64,000 nt of DNA from NCBI GenBank assembly GCA_003991915.1, contig RQTK01000339.1, positions 183,710 through 247,709 of the forward strand, in the 5' to 3' direction. A program made the position numbers and the translations under genes. This document shows, one piece after another, positions 42,900 to 57,500 of this stretch. The notes below the pieces were generated by a model that was not told the origin of the DNA, searched no databases, and worked only from the letters and a program-made list of their open reading frames with translations. The DNA is from Elysia chlorotica (Eukaryota; Mollusca; Gastropoda; Plakobranchidae). The first letter of the stretch is position 1. Every line of letters starts with the position of its first letter.

Positions 42900-45800
42900 A
42901 TGGATCTACAACGTGCCACATCTTTTGATGACTGGATATGGGTGAAAGATAAAGCATTCTCTTTGCAAGAGAGCCCAGAGATTTCCAAGTATTTCGTAGA
43001 ATGGAATGTGTTGGATAATGTCTTTGCTGTGACCAATCGCATTGGCAGCAGGGGGTCAAAGGATGAAGAGGATCGATCAGTGACCGGTGCTTTTAGTATT
43101 CCAGCCTTGCACAGTATTCAAGCTACTCTTCACGGAATCAACCCATCAGTTAAAAAACTTCCAAACAGTATTCCCAGGCAACCTAAAGGTTTGACTGCTC
43201 TCTTTGTTGGCCTTCAAATACCCAAGAATATGGGTAAAGTTTGCAAAGATCTAGAGTCGTACTTCACAGTGGTAGCCACACAAGTTGGAAGCCAAGTTTT
43301 AAATGAGGTGAGCAATATTTTTTGTATATTCAAGGCTGGTAATTCAAGAAAAGTTAATGCAATATTCTTATTTTCTAAATCAATATGTATTCTAAGTAAA
43401 TATAAACTATACAGTTCGACAATTAACCAAATGTTTCTGAGTTTTGTTTAGCTGATTAGTTTTCACAGGCTCAGCTGATACAAAGTATTGTCCCCAATTC
43501 TTTTTTTAAAGCTTGGTTTGTAGATTTTTCCCCAAAGCTATGAATATTTCGTATTTCAAAATATTGAATTCGTTACTTGGACAATGAAATATTAATTGAG
43601 ATATGCGCTCTTCTTTGTCCAGGTAATGTTTGAAGCTGCAGCTCACACACTTGATGCATACTATGAAAAAATGTCAGACGTGTACCGAAATGATCTTGAG
43701 CAGGTATGATTTTTTTTCAGGAGGGGCGGGGGGGGGGGGGGGTATATATTTCCTATATCTATATTGCCTTTTTTGGGGGATTCACTTCAAGATAGTGCAT
43801 GATGAGGTAAAACAAAAAATTAATGACTTACAACCCTTAACTTTTCTTTGGGCAACTGTGCATGTACACTGGGGGATTTATGACTGAAGAGTGTATCCAA
43901 CTATTTTTTTATATTTGTTAATAGTTACATTAGGTAAGATTTATAACGGTCCTTTAGAAATTTAGATGTTGTGGCTAAAATTCAATCTCCTTTATATGTT
44001 TTGGCCTTTGTGATGGCTGTTAAAATTATAATGCAAGTAATGTTCCCAAAATCATAGCCTTCACATATTTTAAGCTCATGGAATGCACATGGAATACAAT
44101 TACCTTCCATCATAACCAAAACTCTCTAGTAACACCGCTCTTTATTTGTGCTTAACAGAAGGGTGTGTTCCTAAAATGAAATATGTATGTGAGAAAATGA
44201 ACTTTGTCCAGTTTTAAAAACAATTATTTTGCATTAAATTTTTTTTTTAATTAATTTGATAATTATAACCAATTGAATAATATGATTGCTGTCTATGGTG
44301 TTTTGAAAAAAATTAATTTATATGCATAATAACGATTATATAATCTATGTACCCCCTTTATTTTCTTCCAGAAAATAGCCTTTTCAGAGGAAGTTCTAAA
44401 AAACATTGAATTTGAGAGGGAAAACAGCACTGTTATGAAAGATTTGGAAGACATCTACAAACGTGAAGATGAGGCGATTCTGAACTTGAGGACAGCTTTA
44501 GTAGAGTTTTATAACTATGAACTACAGGTAAAAAAATTTTTGTTCTGGTGCACGAAATCACATCAGGGGATGAGAATTTAAATGACAAAGTTTTTTGTTT
44601 TTTTTTAATTAAATATCTGTTTGGTATTGGAACATGTGTATGTACTCCCGAGTTTTAAGCTCATTTTTATCTCTTTATGCACCACTGAGTCAGTCAACTT
44701 TTGAAATAAATGTTAGTCAAAATTAGATGGGTTTTTTTTTTTTAATGAATAATGCATTCCCTCTAGAATCTTAAGTTTAATTTGATTACACATTCCATTT
44801 CTCAGCCATACCTAGATAGTCGTTGCTTGGCCACAAAGAAAATTCAGCACTACAGTGAACAGATTAAGAAGTCTGATGTTGGAGAACGTATCCAGAAGGA
44901 AAATGAAGAGCAGCACCTCTACTGGGCTTGCCTACTTATTCAAGCCAATGAAGTAACATACAGGCTCTACATAGAACACCAGTCCTATGTTGTTTCCATC
45001 TATCAAAGTAAGAAACTATAAAATATAGGACTGTCCGATTTTTCTTTATCTCTTTAAATCAATAATGTGAACATTTCATGAAGATATTCTAAAGAGAAAA
45101 TGTTACCAGATGTACTACGCAAAAGAAAAGGGAAAGAAGTTTTTGGATTTAAATGAAATGAAAATTTACAAAAGTCAATGCTAATCCTGAACGTTATTGA
45201 CAAACAATTTATGAATTAGTTATTACAGTTTTTAATTATAAGGTACCATCATAACTCTCAGGATCATCTGAGATAGACTTTACAAAGAGTTTCTACATAA
45301 CTCATTTCAGCTTACAGTGATTCTAATAGGTTAAATTTTTAGATGTATAAAGCAGGAACACAAGTGGAAATTTAAATGATGATTAAGTCACCCAAACATG
45401 TGATAAATTAACACCACTGTATCAGGTGCAAATTAACACAAATGCACTAAAGCAAAACCTCTGGGGTGGATACAAATTAAGATTTAAATAATCCAAGATC
45501 AGTTAAAATTGTGTTTTAAATAATCTGTTTGACATTGGATAAGAGTTTATTGTGATAAGCACAAAACAGGCCTTACAAGGATTGGTTACCTAAACTGCTG
45601 TTTTTTTTAATGGGTTGAACTTGAAGAATGATAAAGATGAAATCACATTCTTTATCTCTCTTATTCACATAATCTTTGTTGCCATTCTTTGTATGGATTT
45701 TGCAATATGTTCTTGTCGAGTTCTATGCTGTTCTGTTGGTTTTTTATTGCATTTGTCAAGAAATAGCATATCATATATGGGCTGTATTGTTTTATCTTGT

Positions 45801-46386
45801 CAGATGTCATTGGGCAACTCGACATTGATAGAAATCGGTATGGGCCATCAGCATTTGATCTCATAGCAGGAGAGAGAGAACTTCGGTAAATGATTTTATG
45901 GTTGTTGTTTTTTTTGTTGTTTTTTTATTATATTCTAAAGCTTTGTAAGCAATTGCAGTATTTATTCCATGCATGACTCATTCGCATTTTTTTTTTTTAC
46001 CAAGTTTCGGAGTAAGGGTGTTTTCTAAGTTTGAAAAACCAATTTGTAAATAATCATAATTTTTAAAGAATTATTCAGACTTATTTATCATTATATCTGA
46101 TTAAATATTATTCATAATTTCAGTGGATTTGGAAATGGATGATAATAACAATTTTTTACATCACTTACATTAAATAAATATACAAAAACAGAGAAAATGT
46201 TATGAACAAAAAAAGCTTAGTGTAATTATTTAAATTATTATCCGCTGGGCCTTTAGATGACATTCTCAAACAAATAGAGTCACTGTCTGAAATCGTGGTA
46301 AATTAGGGCCGTACCCTTTTAATTTAATTTACCCAATTATTTGCACAAAGCTCAAATTTTCAGTGCAAATTCTCTCTCTCTCTCTG

Positions 46387-46458
<72 letters not shown>

Positions 46459-48896
46459 TTATATTTTGATAGTGGATGATTACTGAAAGTTATGGGTGTT
46501 TTTCTCACTCTCTTCTCTCAGTTTACACCAGGAACTTCATGCTGCTAAAGTTCAATTACTTCAAAGTAAAAGAAAAAAGATGAAGCAGAAAAAAGATAAA
46601 TTAATCATGCAGGTTTGTCTTTAATTTTTATACATGAGGCTTAAAATAATATGAGAAAATGACAATTAGTTATAAAGAGTACTTCAATTCATATTAGATT
46701 TTGAATGCTCCTTGCAAAACATTTTTCTATTTACTGACCAAGATGTCTCAAATTGCTTCTCTTAGCAACAATCAAGTTTTTGTATCTTTTACTCTCCCAT
46801 GGATGGCGCAGTATGATTTTTAAATTTTTAAAATAAAAGGGCATGTTAAAGCATGGAATTGCAGTAAGGCATTGAAACATAGCATAGTAAGCAAATGGAA
46901 CTTCAGTGTAAAAAAAAGAACACCAATGACTATACTTTTTATACAGTATATGCCTTCTTGTAATGAGGGAGCTGGCAGTCACTTAAATGAACTCTTGGCC
47001 CCCATTAAAATGATGTACATACCCTCAACCTAGTTCAAGGGAAATGTTGTTCTTAGTGTATTGTAACAAATATTGATTTTGTACTGCATTGCAGACAATT
47101 TACTAGTTTTGTGCATGTGGGTGTTTCTTTCTTTGTTCAGATACCTGATGAACATCTTGGACAAAGTCAGAGCCCAGAAATAAAAGCTTTGGTTTATGAC
47201 AAACAGAAACTTCAAGAGAAAATATTTGATATAGAGATTGACATATTGTCAGAGAAAAAGTGGCTCCTCAATACTCAAATTGACATCCGAAAAAGAGAAC
47301 TCAACGGTAAGAAAGATCAAATTTCTACCTTCTGTTTTGTTTTTGTGTTTTTTCTGGTTTAATTGTGATGTCCATCTTCAAAGTTTTTATCAGCCAACTC
47401 ATAATCCATGGAAAAGATAAAAAATCAGTCAATAATTTGTTGGCTCTATTGTTCTTGATTTCATTACGAAGGTAATTAATTCAAATTAACTTTAATCCTG
47501 AGATCTCAAATTCCCCAAACAATCTGAAAGTTTAATTCAGAGTAGCTTTTTTGTTTTGTTTTGTTTTTCCAAATGCATATCAACTTGAGATATATATGTA
47601 AGGATCAATAATGTCCGTAACTGTGTTACCCACAGGAGAAAAATGTTTTCTCAACCATTAATCATATCTGTATTTATTTTAGTTCAGTATCTTGTCTTTT
47701 TAGTACCTCTTGAAAACATAGTCTTCCTCTTTTGCCTCACTTGCTTCTTCCTTAGCCTCATCCTCTTTTACATCTTTGACTCTTTTCCTTAAATATTAAA
47801 CATTGTGTGATAAATTTATCATTTGGATTTTTCACTTTAAGCTTAAGGGCAAATAAAAATCTAAACCTCATTGCATAAAATAGACATTATTTATATTCTA
47901 TACACTTTAACTTTTTGGTGGTGTATATCAAGAAACAATCCTGACTCAATATTCGAATAAGTAAGGGGCAGTTATCATAATTACAGTGGAAACCACACAA
48001 AACAAAGTCTGATAATTTGAATTTCTCATAATCGGAATTTTGCAAGAGAATAGGTCATTTTTATCTCTTTGGCTCTATTAAAATCAAACTAAAAATTAAA
48101 AGATTTTTTGGTTTGATTCTTTTAATTCGAAGCTCATACCACCAATAAGCATAAAAAAGACTACTTGTCAAGCAGAATTTAATGTGTATAGCTGCCCCAG
48201 ACATGTCTTTAAAAGAAACGGGGTTGGGAGAAGGTTCCTATGCACAAAAATCACAATAGGAAAAACAACGTAAGTAACTGTCTACTAAATTTAATACTTT
48301 TGGGATTCCTCTTAATTCGAATTATGAGTTTTCCACTGTATGTTGGTCATTACATCAATTTATGTTTTCACATACCCCAAAGAATTTTTTTAATATTATT
48401 TCATGGTGTGGCTTTGCTTGCAATTACATCAATAATTATGTTTTCACATACCCCAAAGACTAGTTTAAACATAAGTTAGCGTTTATTTCGTTTTGTTTAT
48501 CTGACACATAAAAAAATGTTTGTCACATAAACTGTTTGGAGACAAAAACTTTAAACCTGATTTATTTTTCCTAATTTTTTTTTTTTTTAAACAGAAGCAT
48601 TGTATCAACAAATAGAGTTTCATGATGCTGTGGAAGATGTTGCTGATCTGTCGGAGGAAGAGGAAGAAACAGAGGATATCATGAAAAGTGATGAAGAGCT
48701 CTCCAAATTGAAACAAGAGAGAGTAAAACTAACACAGCATCAGTCTAGGATTAGAAACAAGCAGGTTTGAGCCCAAAGTCTTAGTGTCATGCTAACATTT
48801 TATAGATTTGTTTCTACTGATGAAGGCATGTGTCTGCATCTTCAGAACCAGAAATTGGGTATTCATTGTATATTATATACATGCTGTGGACAATCC

Positions 48897-48939
<43 letters not shown>

Positions 48940-50558
48940 TTACTATTACTGTGCTTTAAATAGTAGCATAGTAAGAAGAGAGTAAAAGACATTATGTACT
49001 GATTGACTAAAACTCAACAATCCCGAAAGATACATAAATTAACACAGAGAGCATTATTCTCTATGAGGTCGAATGATACTAATTGGATTTTGTTTTCATC
49101 ATTTGATGTGATATGTAAAAAAAAAAAAAGTGTTATACACATAATGTGTTTGGGATAAATTCCTCCTAATTTCCAGATTGAATAATGATACCCAGGAATT
49201 AAATAAACTTGGAGAGTGTGCTTTTAAATTTATGTAAGATTAGTGCAGACATGGGATTAATATTGTGAGTACCATCCTCTGACAACATGCCTCCTTTTAA
49301 GAAAAATCATTAATGCAACTTTCCTTTTCTTTTTTTTTTTTCATTTAAACACCATCTCTACATCAGAAAGAACTAGTCATGGGATTAAAGACTCAACAAA
49401 AACGAGAAGAGGAAGAGGAACTTCGACTCTTCTTCTATCATGAAAAAAAAATGCTTCATAAGATCAACGGAAGCACACTGAAATGTATTTTGATCATAAC
49501 CATATGTAAAATTTGAAATAGTTTGTTCCAAAAATATATTTTTTCTTATAATATTTTCATCATATGTCACAAGAAGTTTTTGCTTTACTTTTGTTTTTCT
49601 TTAAATTTTAGAAACGTGAACGACAGAAAGAAGAGGAATATGAAAAATCCAGCTTCATTTTTGAAGAAAGAAAGAAAACCATAGAGCGTTTAAAAGAATA
49701 CAAAGTGGTAATGTATCTTACTTTGATTTGTACTTCATATAAGTATTCAGTAATGTATCCAACTTATGACCATAAATCATTAACCTTGTAAAGCTTTATG
49801 TTTGTTCAACAAATCATTTATGCTTTTGTCCATCCACCTTTTGTTCATTCATTTTGCACTGTTGCCTGCGCTCGTTTAGTTTTCACCGGCTCATCCTTTG
49901 CCGGACGTTGCTCCTCTGTGAGCTTGGGCCCTGTTTACTGGCTGATGATGATTTTAACCTTTCATTGATTATGTATTTAGATTAGGTTTTATTAAAAACG
50001 GAGTCACTTTTAGATGTACAATAAAAAATTGAATAATTAAAAGGCCTTAATTAATCTAAGAGGGATATTTTCTAATGCTTTGGAATAACAATATGTGTTA
50101 ATTAAAGTTTATTTAATCCTGCAATGTTGTTTGAAAGTAGTGGGGTTTATTAGATCACAGTGACACAGATAGATAGAGGCCATAGAAAATGATCAATAAG
50201 TCAACAGTAAGACCCACGAAATTTTTCAAATATTATAAACTCAAAGATAAACGTTTCTACCTTATAACCCGTAATTATCTTGTTTGCGTCGTCACACGTC
50301 CGTTCGTATGTCCAGATTGATCTGTGTAATGTGGGTTATTTCAAAGCTTCTATACAATATAAACCAAATCCAAGGACCAATATGCACAGTAATGAGCACA
50401 ATAAGTCCGACAGTAACTTTAGAAATGGTTGAAACAATTCATCTTATGGCTCATTGAAGTTCATACACGTCATCATTTTTGCAACTTGAACTATAACTAT
50501 AATTGTACCTTCATACATTCCTTTCTCTCTCTATCTGTTGGTCTGTCCATCTGTCTGC

Positions 50559-50616
<58 letters not shown>

Positions 50617-53555
50617 NTCCCTCTCTCTCTACCTCTCTCTTTCCCTTCTCCCCCTCTCCCCCTCCCCCTCTCTTCACATTTCTTTACATATTTTATGTCT
50701 CACACCTTATTTTTGTATTGTAATATATAAATGTGAAAACAAATTTTTTTTTTTTTGAATGGGATAAGGGACTGTAAATGTTTTGAAGTTTGAAGAAAGT
50801 GAGACTTCATTGTGCTTTCTAGCTTGCATGATTCATCTTTTATTGTGTGTGTTCTTTTTTTATCTATTTGTCCTATTGTACAATTTAATAATATGAAAAA
50901 AACTACAAGCGACAAAAAATTGCTATTTTTTACACATTTGTTATCAAATTTTATGCAAAGTAATGGCACAACTTTTGTTAAAATTGTGAATCATATCTGG
51001 AAACTAAATCAATAATACAGAGATCAATCACCAATGCAAGGAAAAAAATATAATTGGCATATACCAAAGAAAAAAGCTCAGTAAAAGAAGCGATGAAACA
51101 TATGTAGTAGAAAAAGTTTTTTAATCGTTTCTGAGTCTGTACAGGTGAATTTTTTTAAGTTCCTTTAAGAAAACTAAAAGAAATTTGTGAAAAGTTCAAA
51201 AAGTCAATGAAACAAGACAAACTAATGTAATATTAAACACAATATACAGAATTACAAAACATAATAAATTAACACAAGGAAACTTTATACCTAAGGTCTT
51301 TCCTACATGTTCCTAGGCCGTTACATAATAACAATAATAACAATAATTATATATTTATGATCATGCCATCAGAAGTATACATTATTTGATAGAATCATTT
51401 ATCTCTCTCTCTCTTCACACAGAAATATACAGCTCCAAAAGCAATCAAACCACCGAGATATCAGAAACCCAGTGAAAAAGTAGGTGCACAGTCTAAGTCA
51501 GCCAATGGTAAATCAAAAGAGACAACGAAAGGAAACCAACCCCAGAGAAATGTACCCAGAAAATCGAAATATCACCCAAAGCAAGCAGCAGCTGACGATG
51601 CCTCAAATAATCGTGATGACATACCTGTGACCATTTTTGTAAATGATAAACAGACTGTTCCAGGCAACAAGGCTCGTTCTCCAGATGTGGAGACAGGTTT
51701 GCCTGTACCCTCTGCACCTCCCCCTCCACCTCCACCTCCATCGGTGCTGCCTCTTCCACCACCACAACTACCTTCAAAGTCAACCTCTAGTCAGCCAAGC
51801 CGGGGAAATCTTTTGGCTGAACTCTCTCAGGGTCAAAGCGTACTGAAGAAAGTTGATCATACATCTGCCAAGAAAGATTCAAGCGGAGGACCAGGCCCTA
51901 TTGATTTGGGTAGTATTTTGGCTTCTCGGTCCAAACTTAAGCCAGCCTCAGCTAGACAAGACAGACCTCCTTTGGCTGAGCGAGCAGGTAATTAAACTAA
52001 GTTATACAATATTAATAATAAAAATGTACAAGTATTTAAACTCTTGTTAGAAGCTCCAAAACTACTCACTGTCTTATATTAGCACTAAAGACTAGAAAAT
52101 CGTAATATATATCAATTATGTTCTTGACATAATCTTGTTTGTTGTTGTATGGTCAGCCAAAAGTGATACTAATTTGTACTGAATGGAAAGGCAAGAAAAA
52201 TGGGTACGCATCTCTCAAGAACACATTGTCGTACTTCTAAGATTTAGACTTCAAAGCAGATAGCTTTAAGAAAGTATACTACATTGTAAATTTCATCATA
52301 AAATTAATCTAAAGCAAAAACTTCTCCTCTAAGCTAAAAATCGAAATGTATATACAGTTGTGTTAACATATTTTCCACACTGGGGAGTATTTTAGTTTAT
52401 TACAGCACAACTTGGACTCAACGAACTCACTCGTTTATTTTTGATAGTTTGGTGAATGCTAAGTTCGCTTGAGTCATGTGTGGTTCAGTGCTGCTAAGTA
52501 CCTCCCCCTAAGTCTAATGTTACATGGTATGTATTGAGACAATCACACTCACCACTCCTCTACCTACAGCTGTCCCTTTGCCACACACACACACAAATTT
52601 CAAACTGGTGGCTTTATCCCTTTGATCTATAATCATGCTCGACGTTGGGCTGTTAGCTGTCACTCATCTCCCCCCTCCCCTTGCTGCTCTTCATTTTTCA
52701 TTCCGTAACCCACAACTTGTACTAAAAACAATACCCCATGATTTCAATCATTGCTTGTGACTGAGAGAACTGTTAAATGCTCCATAGGGACGAGCTGACA
52801 GAGTGTTGGTGGTTTAATTTTAAACTAGATTTAGGGTCTGGTATACAACTGTTTGACTTTTTGAGCTTACAAACACGTCAGGGTCATTCGATCCGAGGAT
52901 TGGTATGAGATAATTTGGTTGGATCAAAATTAGTTTACGAAAGACAAAGAAGAAGAAAATCTGGGATTTTTATCTGTTCGTTGTATGTAGGGTATTCTTT
53001 GATTCCGAGTTTGTTCTATTCGAGTTGTACTGCATAACAGACTGCAGTGGATCACAATCAGCACCACCATTTATGGTCTCTGTGTATATAAGTAAGGTTT
53101 ATCTTAAAAATTGTTGCTTTAGACTTCTCCATTTACAGGCCTGATAGAAAAATGAATATCTTTTTCCTTTTGACAACCCGTATTTGTTTATATTATTATA
53201 TATGTCAGTTAGCATCTAACATTTTCTTTTCTTTTTAAAAGGAAATATCTTTTTACACCTCATGTAAAGGTATGATCATGCCTTTATCTGTATATTGTCC
53301 TCAGATCCTTTGGAGGATATCTTCAGTATGATCCGGTCAGGCGTGACATTACGAAAAGTTGTGAATGAGACGTCAGGAGAGGGCAATCTGGGTGACCCTT
53401 TGATTTCTTCCACATCATCATCTGTTTACAGCATGGATGCTAGAAGTCAGCTGCACAACACGCTATTGAATAAAATTTGTCGCGGAGTGAGAGGAAATTC
53501 TCCCGAGTCTGATGACGAGTTTGGTAGTGAAAACGATGATTTTGAGGATGATTGA
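42900..53555 (+). CDS. WHAMM/JMY-family Arp2/3 nucleation-promoting factor
   Basis: Exons 42900-43307, 43623-43703, 44372-44527, 44806-45007, 45804-45885, 46522-46612, 47141-47306, 48595-48764, (49367 onward, uncertain), 49612-49707, 51423-51987 and 53305-53555 give 755 aa without the uncertain exon. The N-terminus (DDWIWVKDKAF ... FVEWNVLDNVFAVT) matches the membrane-interacting WHAMM/JMY domain. Residues about 140-485 are a long helical, coiled-coil region (EDEAILNLRTALVEFYNYEL; IERLKEYK before the linker). Exon 11 has IPVTIFV as in WHAMM and a proline run near residue 582. Two WH2 motifs follow: NLLAELSQGQSVLKKV and IFSMIRSGVTLRKV. A basic LLNKICRGVRG connector and an acidic tail ending ENDDFEDD complete the WCA-type end. 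The expected role is Arp2/3 activation on membranes and microtubules. Whether it is nearer to WHAMM or JMY cannot be settled by eye. Confidence 0.9.
43728..43742. repeat. Poly-G run
   Basis: Homopolymer of about 15 G, 25 bp after the donor of WHAMM/JMY exon 2. Prone to sequencing error. Confidence 0.9.
46371..46454. repeat. (CT)n microsatellite
   Basis: Nearly pure CT tract with a few interruptions, about 70 bp before a WHAMM/JMY acceptor. Confidence 0.95.
48901..48938. repeat. (ATT)n microsatellite
   Basis: About 12 ATT units in the intron after WHAMM/JMY exon 8. Confidence 0.93.
49367..49513 (+). CDS. Uncertain coiled-coil exon of the WHAMM/JMY gene
   Basis: It follows a good acceptor (CATCAG) in phase with the previous exon and encodes KELVMGLKTQQKREEEEELR then LFFYHEKKM, which fits the helical segment expected here. 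The frame is open to TGA at 49514. The only GT donors (49485 and 49506) leave phase 1, whereas the next exon (49612) can only be read in phase 0. The exon is therefore skipped, followed by an unseen micro-exon, or affected by a base error. Confidence 0.4.
50552..50735 (+). mobile_element. Dispersed repeat with internal CT microsatellite, copy 2
   Basis: A CT tract (with one undetermined base at 50617) runs into CCCCCTCT-rich sequence and then TCTTCACATTTCTTTACATA and a CTCACACCTTATTTTTGTAT-type block. It matches the reverse complement of 6196-6360. A T-rich run follows on the right. It lies inside a WHAMM/JMY intron. Confidence 0.65.
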
Positions 53556-54481
53556 GTTCCATTTGTCCTGCACATGATGTAGAGAGGGTAAATTTTTATT
53601 GCTCTGTTGTATTGTTTTTGTTGTTTGCTTCCTTTTGATGAATTGATTTTATATTCATGGGGTAGGAATGGTTTAGTTGTGCTTGTGTTTTGATATCCAA
53701 TGGATTTTCAAGTAAGGAAAGGATTTTTGTGGGTTAGAGTTGTATTTTCTCTGCACTGATTTGTACATAGATGTGTGAAAAAAATTGTTCCACTTTATAA
53801 GGAACTTCTGATTTGAAATATTGTTTTTCAGCTTGTGACATGTAAACAATCTGCCATTTTAACCCCTCTATTAACATTTTTGTACATTTTGATTACCATT
53901 TTTGTACACTTACCAATCACTAGCTGCATAAACTGTATCCATTTGCATACTTGAATCACAGATGGATAGACCTCAGTAACTAGGGCTAACAGGAGAAGGT
54001 AATGCATTATAGTACCAGGCTATATTAATAATAGACCCCAAACCACAATTTTTCTATAGGATGAAATCCCTGCATGCCTCAGGCAGCACTGATGCTAAGA
54101 CTCGAAACCCACAAAAAACGTGTGACTGCTCTGTTTTAGTGGATCTACATGCTAAAAACATGAAGTATTACAAAGGAAGACTAACTCTACAGTACATGTA
54201 TTGGTGAGGGAAAACAATCGGAAAGGTTTTGAAGCTCTCCATGGTGCTTTTCGTAGTTTATTGTTTTCCCATTTGCTGTATTTTCATGACTTCAGTTTTT
54301 CAAACTTAAAGCAGAGCTCACAAAGTAATTGCATTCCTTATCAGATTTGTTTACCGTATATGTGCCTGGTAAGGGAAGGGTTAAATTGACTATTAATATG
54401 GTTGTATATACATATATAGATATAATTATTATCTATATTATTGTAAGATGGTTTATCAATGTTGCAATCTTCCTACCTTTT

Positions 54482-54487
54482 ATTAAA
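54482..54487 (+). terminator. Candidate WHAMM/JMY poly(A) signal ATTAAA
   Basis: ATTAAA about 930 bp after the stop codon, followed by TG- and T-rich sequence. The length of the 3'UTR is inference. Confidence 0.35.
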
Positions 54488-54599
54488 GAACCCAACTGAT
54501 TGAATATGGCTGTGAATTTTTAGTTTTCTTTTTTTTTAATTCCATTACATGCAGTTTACTCCTTCACTTCATGAAGACAGAAAAGAGAGAGATTGGCTG

Positions 54600-57500
54600 G
54601 GGGTGGGGGTGAGGAGAGAGTTTTATTGGTATTGAAAATTTTGATGGAATAAACATTTTTATAATAGTTCATGAAAGTTCATTATCATATGACTTTATGA
54701 TTCACATGTAACATAGATCACTTAAGTTTTGAAATAAAGTTGATTTATATTTCAGTCTTATGAAGTTTAAACAGTTCATATGATTATGAGTTAGATGTCA
54801 CAAATATTATTTTTCAAACTCTTATTAGTCTTAATAAGTTGATGTATTATTTTTTTTCCAAACTTTATAAAAAGAAAAAAACATTAAACAACTTACAATA
54901 GTATATACCCAGAAAGAAAAAGAAAATATATTTCTTTTACAGTGTATGAATTTGGAATTTCAGTTTTCATTTATGAATCATGTAATAAAAGCAAAATAAC
55001 TTATGTGTTATAAGTGTCACAAAGGTCCAGTCTTATCTTTTTTTTTTACAAGATGGGGATTTGACTCTTTGAGAAATATTTGTTTTCCCCTCAAAATTAA
55101 TTAAAATGTAGCACACTTAAAGGACAATCTTTTCTGTATTAACAACCAATAGAATATGTATTTTTGTAAACCCATGTTTGTTTGGATCTTAAATGGCTAT
55201 ACCACATTTGTAATAGATCCTTAAAACTCAATACTACTTTTTGATAGGATTTGTTTTATGATGAACAATGAAACATGTTGTTTCCTTTGTAGGAATGAGC
55301 TGTGATTTTTTTTTTAATTAGCAATGATAAACGAATTTAAATTCTTATAATGTTCAATTGTTTTAACTCTAATGTCTAAAGTTTATTATTTTGCTAGAAA
55401 ACTGTTAATCTTTTAATTTTATGATATGATTACATTTTTTTTAAAACGCCCAGTGAAATAGATGTAGTTGGAAAATAAAAAATCATTTCAATTATCGTTA
55501 ATTTTTCTTTATTTTGGCATCCATAATTAGGAATCTTTCAATCAGTGTATAAGAAAATAAGGTACATGTATTTAATTTTAGATCACTAAATGATTTAACA
55601 AAAAAGAAATAGTGGATTGTGGAAAATCTGTTATTCCTTTTATTCTAGTCAACAAACTTTTGTCTCAAAAGAAAAGACTTAAATAATAATTTTAGATGCA
55701 TTGAAGTCAAAGTTTTGCTATGTAGAGAAGGAAATAAATTAGTGACACAAGCAAGGCTCATCTTATTGAGAGATGGATTTTTCAAGAAAATTAAGCTTTA
55801 TCCAATTCTACCACAGTATAACTATAGTATTATAGATTTTGAGATGCTAGATATGTATTATATTTATTAACCTAAGCAAGGAACTAACAGCATATGGTAA
55901 AACTTTAAAATGTACCAGAGAAAACATTACAGGAAAGCACATAAAGAGGCCTTTTAAATGCATGCACAGTGTAAGTTTTATCTATATATAGTTTTGTGGC
56001 ATTAATGAACTTTCCATTGCCATGTTCTACAATAGATTACAGTCTACCAAGTTGAATACATGTACCTCAAGCAGAATAAAGAATTCAAATGAATTTGCAT
56101 CCCGAGTCTGGATCAATCCTCAAAGTAGAAGATAGAGCTGTGTACTTAATGAAATACTGTATTATAGATATAAAATTTTGAGTATCAATTTTCCACAAAG
56201 TTGAAGTTTGAGTGGGTGCGACCAGTGCAGTTTGATGTACATGAGTTACACCTTTTTTCGTTTAACCTTTGCCTTGCATTTGAAATATTTTACACCACAA
56301 CTAAATTATTCTTTTAAATTTAGTTGACTTTTACCAAGAAGCATAAAATGCAGTTTTTGTAAACAAGGATTAAGTTGCAGTGATGTATATCAATGCATAT
56401 AATTTAAATTATGTGCATTAGTAAGTGTAATTTTTACTTCAATCAAATGTGAATAAAAGAAGATACTATTTCACTTTTATATTCTGAATTTTATAATATT
56501 AAATTTGCATTTTTCCTCTTTGTTTCTTTGTATAAATTATGTGAGCAAGTAAATCCTCTACTGCAATTAAAGAAGATACCGATGGCTGGATTGTCTTTTC
56601 TATGGTAATCATGATGTTGCAATGTTCACAACAGAGGGTTCTAGAAGCTTTAATTTAATTTTTTTTTTTTTAATCACATATATATTACTTCTTTCAAATT
56701 ATTTAAGATAAGTGAATCCCCCTTCCCCCTCCTCCTCCCCTCAAATACTTTGTGATTGATCCATTAACTTTCTAACTCATACAACCAATACACAACAAGG
56801 ATAGATAAAAACAAATAATGAATAAGAACAAATTTTTTTTTATTAAAATGGCCACAGCCTTTATTTCTAAACAACACCACATTTTAGCATCAGTAGTCAG
56901 AAATATCCTTGCCAAAGTTACCCTTGTGGCTGAAGTTAAAAGAAAAACAAACAAACAAAAAACTTAAGAATTAAGCTATGCTCTTTCTAACACGAATATC
57001 AAACTAACATAATTTCTATTGATTTTTGCTTTTATCTCATATCAATATCTTCTAAGACAATTCAATTATTGTCATGACAATTAATTCACTGAAATATAAA
57101 GCTTTTACAGCAGGTTAGAGTGACACTAATATTGATGAAATGCCTCTTCTGTTCTTTCCTTGTGAATAACTACATATTTAGCTAAAGAGTAGATAACATT
57201 AACAAGTACAATACTTCTTTTCACACAATTTAACATAATTTTTGTCATGAAAATCGTCTACTTATAAATGGCTGCTCCCCCTCTGTTGCTATATGAGGCT
57301 ATTTTTAATTTGTATAATTTGCACTAGAGAAAATTGAGCCTCTCGAAGTTAAACATTGTTTATCGAATAATAAATTAAAAGTATTTCTCAAACTAAGTAG
57401 TCTGACTTGTATTCATGTTGCGAATTCTGTGAAAAGAAATAAATATATGACTATGTAGATAACGCATAAAAAAATAGTTCATATAAATAGAAAGAGAAGT

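Noticed and set aside
50429-50758. Ser/Leu-rich ORFs
   Set aside because: Translations of the CT microsatellite, crossing an undetermined base at 50617.
56848-56967. Short plus-strand ORF (MATAFISKQHH...)
   Set aside because: 39 codons, no domain, no splice or transcript signal.
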